This document shows positions 43,262 to 51,949 of a DNA stretch of 64,000 bases, piece after piece. Within the stretch, counting starts at the first letter, position 1, and each line of letters begins with the position of its first letter. The stretch covers positions 310,001 to 374,000 of the forward strand of contig NZ_CP009451.1 of assembly GCF_000757825.1 (NCBI RefSeq), read 5' to 3'. A program made the position numbers and the translations under genes. The notes below the pieces were generated by a model. The model was not told where the DNA came from. It was given only the letters and a program-made list of their open reading frames with translations, and ran no database searches. The DNA comes from Cedecea neteri (GTDB taxonomy: Bacteria > Pseudomonadota > Gammaproteobacteria > Enterobacterales > Enterobacteriaceae).

Positions 43262-46234
43262 ATGCTGGCGACCCTTTTTCACTACAAGCCGAGCGTCACG
43301 CTCATCAAAGACAGCGGCATTCAGTTCCTGGATTTCGGCCTTGCGCCGCAGACTAACGCCGCCCACGCCGGGCGCTTTGTACGCCAGACGGCCAACGGCC
43401 CGCTGCTGCGTCTGGACTACGACGTTGTGCCGGGGAAATTTACCCTGCCGGGAGAAAACGGCGCCGCGCCAGAAGTGGTGAAACCCGAAAGCACCATTAC
43501 GCTTGGCCACTCCCTGCGGGTGATGGATAAGACCTGGCTGCCGCTGCCTTTCCTGCGTTTTAACCCGCCCCGTACCTTTGTTGGTGGCCCCGATAACTGG
43601 GCGCGCGTTCAGGTTCGGGTGCTGGAAACGCCAGACCCTGCGGGCAACACCGTGCGCATTAGCATCGCCCTGGACAGCAAAATCTACGCGGATGACCACC
43701 CGGCCGCGCACCTTGCGCCAACCGAAAGCGACGTGCGTAACGGCGCTCGTTTTGCCCTTGCCTGGCATAACCACGAGATCAAAGAGTTTCTCGATCAGAC
43801 CTGGGTGGACGGCTGGCTGCGCGAAACCTTTGCCCAGTTCGCCACCCGTGTTGAAGAACGCTCGGAGCGCGACCTCACCGCGGCGATGAAAGCCTTTGAG
43901 TACCAGGCTCACTACCTGAATATTCTTGAGCTTATCGGCAATCAACTGGCGGTGCCGGAAGTGAAAATTGTCACGGCGACCCTGCAATCCCCGCCGATTG
44001 ACGTAGATTTAGTGCTCGACGTCGGCAACACCCATACCTGCGGCGTGCTGATTGAAGATCACGGCGAAGAGAACGATGGCCTGCGCCAGACCGCCGAGCT
44101 GCAAATCCGCTCCCTGAGCGAGCCACAGCTGATCAACGACGCGATGTTCACCAGCCGCCTTGAATTCAGCGAGGCGAAGTTCGGCAAGCAGCATTTCTCC
44201 GTCGAAAGCGGGCGTGACGACGCTTTTGTCTGGCCTTCTATTGCCCGCGTCGGCGATGAAGCCCGCCGCATGGCCTGCGCTCGCCTCGGCACCGAAGGCG
44301 CCAGCGGGATCTCCAGCCCGCGCCGCTACCTGTGGGATGTCACGCCAGCCAGCCAGGACTGGCGCTTCAGCCAGATGGGCGTCAAAACCCAACGCGAGCC
44401 GCTGGCAACCGCCTTCCCGCTGATGAACCTGATGAACGATGACGGGCAGCCGCTGTACGCCCTGCCGATGGACGAGCGTCTGCCGGTGTTTTCGCCGCAG
44501 TACAGCCGCAGTTCGCTGATGACGCTGATGCTGTGCGAGCTGCTCTCTCAGGCGCTGATGCAGATCAACAGTATTGGCTCCCGCCAGAGCATGGGGCACC
44601 CGACCTCACCTCGCCAGCTGCGTAACCTGATCCTGACGCTACCTTCCGCCATGCCGAAGCCGGAGCGCGAGCTGTTCCGCCAGCGTATGCAGGAGGCTGT
44701 AGGCCTGGTGTGGAAGGCGATGGACTGGCACCCGACCGACGACGGGTTCACCCTCGAGCGTGACAAAAAGAAAAGCATCGTGCCGGTGCCAGAAGTGCAG
44801 ATGGAGTGGGACGAAGCGACCTGCGGCCAGCTGGTCTGGCTGTATAACGAAGCGCTGGTTAACTATGCCGGGCAAACCGGGCGCTTCTTTGAGAGCCTCG
44901 CCCGCCCTGACCGCGCCCTGACGCCGGACGAACCTGTCGGTAAAACCCTGCGCGTAGCCTCGATTGACATCGGCGGCGGTACCACCGACATGGCCATCAC
45001 CCAGTACCAGCTGGATGACGGCGTAGGCAGCAACGTGAAAATCGCCCCGCGCCTGCTATTCCGCGAAGGTTTTAAGGTCGCCGGGGACGATATTTTGCTG
45101 GACGTGATTCAGCGCTGCGTGCTGCCCGCTTTACAGGCCCACATCCATAAAGCAGGCGTAGCCGACGCGCCAGGCCTGATGACCACGCTGTTCGGGGAGT
45201 CCGGCCGCATGGATACCCGCGCCACGCTGCGCCAGCAAACCGCGTTGCAGCTGTTTATTCCGCTTGGGCATGCGGTGCTGTCATTCTGGGAAGAGAGCGA
45301 CCCGGAAGAGCCGAATGCCGTCCTTGAAGCCACCTTTGGCGAGCTGCTGAGCCAGCTGCCAACCCGCAACGTGATCAATTACGTTCAGCAGGCCGTGCAG
45401 CATGAGCTACCGGCCGATGCGCCGCAGTTCGACATCATGAGCGTGCCGCTGCAGGCAGAAATTGCCGCGCTGCAGGATGCCCTACTGGCGGGCCAGTTTA
45501 CCCTCACCGCGCCGCTGCAGGCGTTGTGCGAGGTTATCAACCATTACTGTTGTGACGTGCTGTTAGTCACCGGTCGGCCTGGCTGCCTGCCGGGCGTGCA
45601 GGCGCTGCTGCGCCATCTCCAGCCGGTGCCGGTTAACCGCATCGTCTGGCTCGATAACTACCAGACCCACGAGTGGTATCCGTTCAGCCAGCAGGGCCGC
45701 ATCGGCAACCCGAAATCTACCGCCGCGGTGGGCGCGATGCTGTGCAGCCTGGCGATGGACCTGCGTCTGCCGAGCTTTAACTTTAAGGCCGCCGATATTC
45801 AGGCCTATTCCACCGTGCGCTATCTGGGCATGCTGGACGGCAACGACCGGCTGCTGGAAGACAACGTCTGGTACCGGGATATCGATCTCGACAGCCCGCA
45901 GGCGAGCCTGGACACCCGAGTCCACTTCCCGCTGCGCGGCAACGCCTGCCTGGGCTTCCGCCAGCTGGATAACGCCCGCTGGCCGGCCACGCCGCTCTAC
46001 ACGCTGGCGATTAACTCGCCGCAGCTGGCGAAATCTATCGCCGGAGACGGCGTGCTGAACGTACGCCTGAAACAAACCCGCGAGGCCGAGTCGTTTCACC
46101 TCGCCGAAGCCTGGCTGTCGGACGGCAGCAAAGTCCCTCTCGAACAGCTTAGTTTTAAACTGAATACCCTCGCTGGCAGCTACAGCGGGGCGACGCATTA
46201 CTGGATAGACAGCGGGAGCGTTTACCAAAAATGA
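43262..46234 (+). CDS. srfB: SrfB-family protein with actin/Hsp70-type ATPase motifs
   Basis: 990 residues, matching SrfB. Two motifs of the actin/Hsp70/sugar-kinase (ASKHA) fold are visible: phosphate-1 LVLDVGNTHTCGVLI (Asp at about 253) and phosphate-2 SIDIGGGTTDMAI (Asp at about 569). A further LLVTGRPGCLPGVQALL (about 765) may be the adenosine loop. No signal peptide or membrane helix. It starts 2 bases after srfA and overlaps srfC by ATGA, so the three proteins are probably made together. ATP-driven remodelling of a partner is inferred. Confidence 0.88.
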   Translation: MLATLFHYKPSVTLIKDSGIQFLDFGLAPQTNAAHAGRFVRQTANGPLLRLDYDVVPGKFTLPGENGAAPEVVKPESTITLGHSLRVMDKTWLPLPFLRFNPPRTFVGGPDNWARVQVRVLETPDPAGNTVRISIALDSKIYADDHPAAHLAPTESDVRNGARFALAWHNHEIKEFLDQTWVDGWLRETFAQFATRVEERSERDLTAAMKAFEYQAHYLNILELIGNQLAVPEVKIVTATLQSPPIDVDLVLDVGNTHTCGVLIEDHGEENDGLRQTAELQIRSLSEPQLINDAMFTSRLEFSEAKFGKQHFSVESGRDDAFVWPSIARVGDEARRMACARLGTEGASGISSPRRYLWDVTPASQDWRFSQMGVKTQREPLATAFPLMNLMNDDGQPLYALPMDERLPVFSPQYSRSSLMTLMLCELLSQALMQINSIGSRQSMGHPTSPRQLRNLILTLPSAMPKPERELFRQRMQEAVGLVWKAMDWHPTDDGFTLERDKKKSIVPVPEVQMEWDEATCGQLVWLYNEALVNYAGQTGRFFESLARPDRALTPDEPVGKTLRVASIDIGGGTTDMAITQYQLDDGVGSNVKIAPRLLFREGFKVAGDDILLDVIQRCVLPALQAHIHKAGVADAPGLMTTLFGESGRMDTRATLRQQTALQLFIPLGHAVLSFWEESDPEEPNAVLEATFGELLSQLPTRNVINYVQQAVQHELPADAPQFDIMSVPLQAEIAALQDALLAGQFTLTAPLQALCEVINHYCCDVLLVTGRPGCLPGVQALLRHLQPVPVNRIVWLDNYQTHEWYPFSQQGRIGNPKSTAAVGAMLCSLAMDLRLPSFNFKAADIQAYSTVRYLGMLDGNDRLLEDNVWYRDIDLDSPQASLDTRVHFPLRGNACLGFRQLDNARWPATPLYTLAINSPQLAKSIAGDGVLNVRLKQTREAESFHLAEAWLSDGSKVPLEQLSFKLNTLAGSYSGATHYWIDSGSVYQK

Positions 46235-48372
46235 AGCAGCTAACTACCTCGCTCAGCCCTCTGGTGACCTGGGTTCAGATGACCCGAACTTTCTCTCCGC
46301 TGCTGGATAACGAAGCAGACAGCCTGCTGGCACGCCTGCAGCAGTTGAGCGAACGCCAGCGCCGAATCAGCGCGCTGGAAGACGCTCCGCTGACGCTGGG
46401 AATTTATGGTCACGCTCTGGACGGCAAAAACCACCTGCTGAATACCCTGCAGGGCAGCCCGAACGGGCGCATTGATATTCAGCTCGGCGATAAGCGCCTG
46501 GACTACCTGACGCACATCAATCCGGGGCATACGCCAGCCACCATGGCGGTGCGTTTTAGCGCGCAGCACGCGCCGGAAGTGGATAATTACCCGCTGCTGT
46601 TGACGCTGTTTAGCGAAGCCGAACTGGCACAGCAGTTTATCAACCGTTATCACGCCTCTGACGCGCCTCGCCTGGCGACGTCCAGCGCGGTTGCCCTGCG
46701 CCTGACCGAACTTGAGTCCCGCCGTCAGCCCGTGCAAACGCCAGGCTTAACCAGCGAAGAAACTGCCGATCTGCTGCACGGCTACCACCGCCTTCAGCGT
46801 CGCCAGAATCACCTGGACGAGCACGTTGGTTACCAAATGGCGCAGCTTGCACCTTACCTCTGCGTAGAAGATCGGGCCGCGCTGTTCGCCCTGCTGTGGG
46901 GGGAAGATAGCGCCCTGACGGAAACCTGGCAGCGGCTGGCGCTGGCGCTGCTGCATCTCGGCAGCGTGGAGCAAGTGCTGGCCCCGGCAAGCCTGGTCGT
47001 CGACAGCTTCCTGCTCCCGACAGAGGGTTTTCTGATCCCGGCTGGCCCGGAAGACGTGCCTGAACAGGCTGACGTGATGGTTTGCCCGCTGGTGGATAAT
47101 CTGCCTGGCTCCCATCTGAGCCTGCCGCAAAACGATCTCGCCCAGCTGTGCGCGGAAGTCATTTTTACCCTCAGCCAGCCGTCGGCGCTGGCTAACGTAG
47201 ATTTACTGGATATCCCACCCCAGTTGCTGACCTGGTACACAACTCGCCTGCAGCCGGACACTTTGCTTGTTTGCAACGCCGTCAATGAGCGCGGTGAAGT
47301 GCAGGCGGCGGGCAAAGCGCTGGCGTGGTGGGTGGACAGCACCCAAAGTCCGGGACACAGTGCGCTGCCGGGCCTGGTCTGGGCGATTACCCCGTTTGAT
47401 GCCCGCTTTACCCTGGGTACCAGCCTTGATGACGGCGTTCAGCGTCTGGTCGGCTATCCGGGTAAACGTTGGGGCACGCTACAGGCGCTGGACAGTAGAA
47501 ACATGCATCGCCTGCTGGAATGGTTGACCGATGCGCTCAATACCACCCGCCGGGAGCAGCGTATTGCCGCACTGCGCAACGACCTGGACACGCAAACCGT
47601 CGCGCTGTTCCAGCGCTTTATTGACGCGCAGCAGGTTACGCCCCAGCAGGCACGCCAGCAGGCCGAAGATCTTGTGCGCGCCCTGCAGGCGAGAGCCACC
47701 CAGCATGGAAATTTGCTGGCAAGCCTTATACCGTCTCGCGATGCGCTTCAGCAGCGCTGGCTGCGGCATCAACAGCAGCATCAGCCTAAGCCGGAAGGCT
47801 TTGCGCTGGAAATAGACCTTTTTGCCGACGGCACCGAGCATGAAGCCTCGCAGAGCGAGGGCATTAGCTATGCCCGTGCCGTGCATCAGCTTTGGGTTAA
47901 CCACCTGCGCCTGCTGGGGCATCGCCGCGAGGCAGCGCACCAGTTTGGCCTGGACAGCGTGCAGCTTCAGGCTTTGTGCGATGTGCTGATCGTCGCCAGC
48001 TATCGGCTGGATGTGCCGCTGATGCTGGAACGCAGTATGCAAAACGGTGATTCAGGGCTTGAGCTGGATATCTCCCGCGCCAGCACGGTGCTGGGTGATT
48101 TCATTGCCTGGCTGGGCTACGCCAGCGTGCCCGTTTCTGGCCGCCCGGCAAGCCGCGTGAACAAGGGCCTGGCGGTGTTTGCCCCTCCCGCACAGGCGGA
48201 TATCAGCCGCCGACTGACGCAGCTCGGCGAGCAGCCCACACGCGGCAACGCCAGCTATGTTTATGACTGGCTGGTCGCGCTGTATACCCGAGCCACGGAA
48301 AATATCGGTTACCAGAACCCGCTGGATATTAACGATAAGCAGCGGCAAACGCTGTTGAAGCTGCTGGGGTAA
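46231..48372 (+). CDS. srfC: SrfC-family protein with P-loop-like N terminus
   Basis: 713 residues, matching SrfC. Near the N terminus GHALDGKNHLLNTL (60-73) resembles a Walker A loop of dynamin-like GTPases, preceded by a hydrophobic strand (LTLGIYG), but asparagine 67 replaces the usual Ser/Thr. VDLLDIPPQLL (about 317-327) could supply the DxxG switch. The rest is mainly helical, with QRLLLRH-type and glutamine-rich stretches. Annotated as a putative virulence factor; whether it binds nucleotide is unproven. Translationally coupled to srfB. Confidence 0.85.
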   Translation: MKQLTTSLSPLVTWVQMTRTFSPLLDNEADSLLARLQQLSERQRRISALEDAPLTLGIYGHALDGKNHLLNTLQGSPNGRIDIQLGDKRLDYLTHINPGHTPATMAVRFSAQHAPEVDNYPLLLTLFSEAELAQQFINRYHASDAPRLATSSAVALRLTELESRRQPVQTPGLTSEETADLLHGYHRLQRRQNHLDEHVGYQMAQLAPYLCVEDRAALFALLWGEDSALTETWQRLALALLHLGSVEQVLAPASLVVDSFLLPTEGFLIPAGPEDVPEQADVMVCPLVDNLPGSHLSLPQNDLAQLCAEVIFTLSQPSALANVDLLDIPPQLLTWYTTRLQPDTLLVCNAVNERGEVQAAGKALAWWVDSTQSPGHSALPGLVWAITPFDARFTLGTSLDDGVQRLVGYPGKRWGTLQALDSRNMHRLLEWLTDALNTTRREQRIAALRNDLDTQTVALFQRFIDAQQVTPQQARQQAEDLVRALQARATQHGNLLASLIPSRDALQQRWLRHQQQHQPKPEGFALEIDLFADGTEHEASQSEGISYARAVHQLWVNHLRLLGHRREAAHQFGLDSVQLQALCDVLIVASYRLDVPLMLERSMQNGDSGLELDISRASTVLGDFIAWLGYASVPVSGRPASRVNKGLAVFAPPAQADISRRLTQLGEQPTRGNASYVYDWLVALYTRATENIGYQNPLDINDKQRQTLLKLLG

Positions 48373-48384
48373 ATTAGAGCGTTT

Positions 48385-48475
48385 GCCCCTCACCCCGGCC
48401 CTCTCCCCAAAGGGGCGAGGGGGGGAAAACAGACGATGGGGAACATTGTTTATTCCCTCTCCCTTCCAGGGAGAG
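48385..48475. repeat. composite G/C-rich palindromic repeat, left part, interrupted by IS110 element
   Basis: Opens CCCCTCACCCCGGCCCTCTC after the srfC stop and ends inside a CCCTTCCAGGGAGAG hairpin, where the IS begins. The missing end, GGCTAGGGTGAGGG, resumes at 49676 on the other side. Same family as the blocks at 25.6 and 34.6 kb. Confidence 0.85.
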
Positions 48476-48490
48476 ATACCGTCTTGTCGG

Positions 48491-49450
48491 TTATCCGGCA
48501 AGCGGTATTTCAGCGTTAAATTCACGCCCTGATTTCACCACCCCATAAGCCAGCTGTAGCAGCTTTCTCATTCCTGCACACACGCGTTCTTTGCCTGTCT
48601 TCCCCCTGCTCGCCATCCGGGTCATCAGGTCTTTCACCACTTCATTACATCTTCCCGCCACTACCGTAGGCATATACAGCACGCTACGCAGCTCACGGCT
48701 CCCCACTTTTGACAACCTGCTCTTTCCCTTCCACATCCCGGACTCACAACGTCGTGGGTTCAGCCCTGCATAAGCCACCAGAGCCTTACTGCTCCTGAAC
48801 CGCCTCAGGTTTCCCGCGAAGGCCAGAAGACTCGTACTCAGCACATCTCCCACTCCCGGGATACTCTCCAGCAGCGCTTTGTCTTTTCTCAGGTCCGGGT
48901 CATCATCAATGTGCTGTCTGATTTTCTTTTTGGTTTCTTTTATCAGTTCATCCAGCGTGGCGATGTGCTCTTTTAACGAGCCAGTGATGACCTCATCTGC
49001 GGCCTCCAGCCTGTTCTCTTCCATCTGACGCATCTCTTCAAGATTTTTAAGATGCCGCACCAGCGCGGTCAGCTGTCGCTGGCTGAGAGGAGCCGGATGC
49101 CATTGGGCTGGCTGATACAGGGCACAATACCGTGCTATCAGGGCGGCATCGCTTTTATCCGTTTTGTTTCGGGTCAGTTCGGTGTTACTGAAGGCATGAA
49201 TGCGGGCAGGGTTTTCCAGGCTGACGCGATAGCCGCCATCGGACAATGCCGTGGCGAGTTCCGTGCTGTAGCTGCCCGTCGCTTCCATACAGACATGACA
49301 GTCCCCAAAGCGGGTCAGCCAGTGAATAAACTCACGACATCCCGCAGGCGTGTTAGCAAACTTTTTAGTTTTGTATTTCTGACCAGGCAGCAGGACAGCG
49401 ACATCAAATTTTAGCTTAGCAATATCAACGCCGACAGAAGTGAGGGTCAT
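48491..49450 (-). CDS. IS110-family transposase (bridge-RNA-guided recombinase)
   Basis: 319 residues. The N-terminal RuvC-like DEDD domain shows VGVDIAKLKFDVAV (first Asp), CMEATGSY (Glu) and RNKTDKSDAALIARYC (the two Asp). A helical middle leads to a C-terminal Transposase_20 domain with SIPGVGDVLSTSLLAF and a candidate serine in the segment FRSSKALVAYAGLNPRRCESG. The length is typical and the gene appears intact. It acts with the bridge RNA encoded upstream. Confidence 0.93.
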   Translation of the reverse strand: MTLTSVGVDIAKLKFDVAVLLPGQKYKTKKFANTPAGCREFIHWLTRFGDCHVCMEATGSYSTELATALSDGGYRVSLENPARIHAFSNTELTRNKTDKSDAALIARYCALYQPAQWHPAPLSQRQLTALVRHLKNLEEMRQMEENRLEAADEVITGSLKEHIATLDELIKETKKKIRQHIDDDPDLRKDKALLESIPGVGDVLSTSLLAFAGNLRRFRSSKALVAYAGLNPRRCESGMWKGKSRLSKVGSRELRSVLYMPTVVAGRCNEVVKDLMTRMASRGKTGKERVCAGMRKLLQLAYGVVKSGREFNAEIPLAG

Positions 49451-49464
49451 CTGATTCTCCGTAA

Positions 49465-49665
49465 CCTTATGAATAATATCGCCAGACCATCCTTATATGT
49501 GGGTGCTCAGAGGCACAGGATACCGTTCGGTCTTGAGGCGACAGGGAATAAGGTTGCCGGGGCATAATCTCTCCCACGGGCTCGGAAGCACCAGGGCCAG
49601 GGGATGCTCACCGGCAACCTCCCGATGATCAGTCGGGGATCTTCCCCGCACTGGCGGGGAAGTTC
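49465..49665 (-). ncRNA. predicted bridge RNA of the IS110 element
   Basis: Minus strand from the left end: a CTTCCCCGCC/GGGGAAG hairpin, then a loop closed by GGTTGCCGG and CCGGCAACC (49611-49619 and 49552-49560) whose interior carries TGGCCCT (49593-49599), like the target left half, and GGGAGAG (49569-49575), complementary to the target right half CTCTCCC. A second region carries ACGGTATCC (49518-49526), like the element's right end ACGGTATCT, and ATATAAGG (49491-49498), pairing with CTTAT at the left end. Exact ends are estimated. Confidence 0.7.
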
Positions 49666-49985
49666 AAGACATAAGGGCTAGGGTGAGGGTAAAAAAAAAG
49701 CGAGGCTCGGTTCCGGCTTAAATCGCCTCCGTTTTATCTCCCAGTCCGGGGTCTCGGGGGAGTGACGGTGACTCCACCGAGTCGTTCACAAGTCCGGTGG
49801 CTGCATATAAAGCAGGGCTGGAAGTGAACGGAATCTTAACCGAACCTTCATAGAGTGTATTTGTGACTAAACATCGCGGCTCTATTAGACAAGGCCGCAC
49901 AACAATTTCTGGCAGGTGGCAACCCGTTAACTTTCCCGCTACAATCCGCCTACCCATTCACTCAACGAATATAAGGAGGATCCCC

Positions 49986-50069
49986 ATGATGTCTTGTGAG
50001 CGCTTTAACCGTTCGCATACTTTTGGCGATCGTCTCTGCTCAAGCGTTATCGGTTCCGTGCTGCGATAA
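49986..50069 (+). CDS. leader peptide upstream of the ABC-F gene (27 residues)
   Basis: ATG at 49986, with a second ATG directly after, behind a very strong AAGGAGGA (49973-49980). The peptide starts MMSCERFNRSHT and ends VIGSVLR, stopping at TAA 50067-50069. Its last codons and stop lie inside the first RNA hairpin that precedes the ABC-F gene, so ribosome position on this frame would change the fold. A possible -10 (TACAAT) is at 49940. No match to a known leader peptide is recognised. Confidence 0.6.
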   Translation: MMSCERFNRSHTFGDRLCSSVIGSVLR

Positions 50070-50170
50070 CTTCGGCTTGAGCGAAGAAACTTACTGAATC
50101 CCTTCCCTCGGGTTTACCGGGTTATCGTCAGCGTTATACGACGAGGCGTTTGTACGCCATAACTCTTGAG
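50038..50170 (+). promoter_or_regulatory. predicted attenuator of the ABC-F gene (competing hairpins)
   Basis: Hairpin A: GCTCAAGC-GTTATCG (50038-50052) with CGATAAC-ttcg-GCTTGAGC (50064-50082). Hairpin B: GTTAT...GGCGT (50133-50149) with ACGCCATAAC (50154-50163). Alternative: CTCAAGCGTTAT (50039-50050) can pair at 11 of 12 positions with ATAACTCTTGAG (50159-50170), immediately before the ABC-F start codon. A and the long-range pairing exclude each other; ribosome stalling on the leader peptide could decide between them. Confidence 0.6.
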
Positions 50171-50179
50171 TAAGCACCT

Positions 50180-51910
50180 ATGAGCACTTTATTAACCGCC
50201 CAATCTCTGCACCTCGACACCGCTTTCGGTTCGCTGCTGGAGTCCATCACTTTTACCCTGAAAAAAGGCGACCGCATTGGCCTGATTGGTCATAACGGCT
50301 GTGGCAAAAGCACCCTGCTGAAACTGCTGGACGGCACCCTTTCGCCCACCAGCGGCTCGGTTACGCGCGCGGCCACCTGCCTGATGGCAAGGGTTGAGCA
50401 GCATCTGCCGGAAAGCCTTAACGCGATGACCATGCTAGATGCGGTACTGGCGCAAATTGAGGATAACCTGCGAGATAGCGAACGCTGGCGTGCGGAAGCA
50501 CTGCTGGCGAGCATGGGCTTTAGCGAAACGGACTGGCAGCTGACCTCCGGCACGCTGAGCGGCGGGCAGCATACCCGCCTGCTGCTGGCGCGAGCGCTGA
50601 TAAGCGAGCCTGACCTGCTGTTACTGGATGAACCCAGCAACCACCTCGACCTGCCCACGCTTCTGTGGCTGGAGCAGTTCCTGCGCGGCTGGAGCGGCAG
50701 CTTTGTGCTGGTTTCCCATGACCGCAGCCTGCTGGATAACGTCACCAACGGCAGCTGGATTTTGCGCGATCGTTCACTGCATTTCTTTGCGCTGCCGTGT
50801 ACTCAGGCACGCAGCGCGCTGGAAGAGCGCGACAGGACCGATGCCCACCGCCATCAGGCGGAGCAAAAGGAAATTGACCGCATTACCGCCAGCGCCAAAC
50901 GCCTGGCCATTTGGGGCCGGGTCTACGACAACGAAGACCTTTCCCGAAAGGCCAAGCAGATGGAGAAGCGCATCGACCGGCTGAAGGACGAGCAAACCGA
51001 GCTCACGGCCGGCAGCCAGTGGCAGTTTAAGCTGAAAGGCGAAGCGCTGATTGCCGACAGGCTGCTGGAGCTGGAAGCACTGAAGGTTCGGCCTGCGCCG
51101 CAGTGTGAGCCTCTGTTCACTCTGCCTTTGCAGAGAGTGAAAAGCGGAGACCGCGTGGCGGTGATAGGCCGTAACGGCTGCGGCAAGTCATCTCTGCTGC
51201 GCCTGCTTTGGCAGCAATATCAGCAGCCAGAACGCGAGGAAGGCATTCACCTGCATCCTCGCGTGCATCTGGGATATTACGACCAGACGCTGCATCAGCT
51301 TCACGACGGTGACTCGCTGCTGGCGGCGCTGGAGCCTTTTGCCCCGCTCAGCGAGCAGGACAGGAAAATGGCGTTAATCAGCGCCGGATTCCCGTGGCTG
51401 CGGCATCAACAAGCCGTCAGTACGCTGAGCGGCGGTGAACGTTCACGGCTATTGTTTGTGGGGCTGACGCTGGCCCGTTATTCCCTGCTGATGCTGGACG
51501 AACCGACCAACCACCTGGACATGGAAGGCAAAGAGGCGCTGGCGGAAACGTTGCAAACCTTTGAAGGCGGCGTGCTGCTGGTGACCCACGATCGTGAGCT
51601 GATAGCCAAAAGCTGTAACCGCTTCTGGCTGGTAGATAACGGCGTGTTAAGCGAATGGCACGACCTGGACGCGCTGTACGCTTTGTTGACCGCAGAGGAA
51701 ACCGGGCAACCGGTGGCCGACGAGAGCCCACAGCCCGAGCAAACCGTAGCTCAGCCCTCGGGTGAAAGTGATGTGCTACTGGAGCGGCTTATCGATCTGG
51801 AGGAAAAGCTGGCGGAGGACACAGCCCGCAAGCAGAAGCACCAGAAACCGGCGCTGCAAAAACAGTGGCGGGCGGAGATAGAGGCGCTAAATAAACAGTT
51901 AGCGATTTAA
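50180..51910 (+). CDS. ABC-F family ATPase (ribosome-associated type)
   Basis: 576 residues, two ABC domains and no membrane segment. First domain: Walker A GHNGCGKST (about 34-42), signature LSGGQHTRLLLARAL, Walker B LLLLDEPSNHLDL. Linker (about 215-290) charged and helical. Second domain: GRNGCGKSS, LSGGERSRLLFVGL, LLMLDEPTNHLDM, then a coiled-coil C-terminal tail. ABC-F proteins act at the ribosomal exit site; some give resistance to ribosome antibiotics. It is not clearly EttA, Uup, YbiT or YheS. The upstream leader peptide and hairpins suggest induction by translational stress. Confidence 0.88.
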   Translation: MSTLLTAQSLHLDTAFGSLLESITFTLKKGDRIGLIGHNGCGKSTLLKLLDGTLSPTSGSVTRAATCLMARVEQHLPESLNAMTMLDAVLAQIEDNLRDSERWRAEALLASMGFSETDWQLTSGTLSGGQHTRLLLARALISEPDLLLLDEPSNHLDLPTLLWLEQFLRGWSGSFVLVSHDRSLLDNVTNGSWILRDRSLHFFALPCTQARSALEERDRTDAHRHQAEQKEIDRITASAKRLAIWGRVYDNEDLSRKAKQMEKRIDRLKDEQTELTAGSQWQFKLKGEALIADRLLELEALKVRPAPQCEPLFTLPLQRVKSGDRVAVIGRNGCGKSSLLRLLWQQYQQPEREEGIHLHPRVHLGYYDQTLHQLHDGDSLLAALEPFAPLSEQDRKMALISAGFPWLRHQQAVSTLSGGERSRLLFVGLTLARYSLLMLDEPTNHLDMEGKEALAETLQTFEGGVLLVTHDRELIAKSCNRFWLVDNGVLSEWHDLDALYALLTAEETGQPVADESPQPEQTVAQPSGESDVLLERLIDLEEKLAEDTARKQKHQKPALQKQWRAEIEALNKQLAI

Positions 51911-51915
51911 ACCTA

Positions 51916-51940
51916 AAGCCATCCTTCGGGATGGCTTTTT
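51916..51940 (+). terminator. rho-independent terminator after the ABC-F gene
   Basis: AAAGCCATCC-TTCG-GGATGGCTTTTT: a 9-bp stem with a stable TTCG loop and a T run, between convergent genes. The inverse strand has A residues that also serve as a T run for the opposite gene. Confidence 0.9.
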
Positions 51941-51949
51941 GGATAGAGA

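Larger units (their letters stand above)
48476..49673 (-). mobile_element. IS110-family insertion sequence
   Basis: About 1.2 kb between two copies of the dinucleotide AG (CT on the minus strand) at 48474-48475 and 49674-49675, which is the IS110 core. There are no terminal inverted repeats, as usual for the family. On the minus strand the order is a non-coding left end of 223 bases, transposase, and a short right end. The sequence rejoins the interrupted palindromic repeat exactly once one CT is removed. Similar in target choice to IS621 of E. coli. Confidence 0.9.

Noticed and set aside
43208..43987. 259-codon minus-strand frame over srfA and srfB
   Set aside because: Antisense to two well-supported genes and without recognisable domains.
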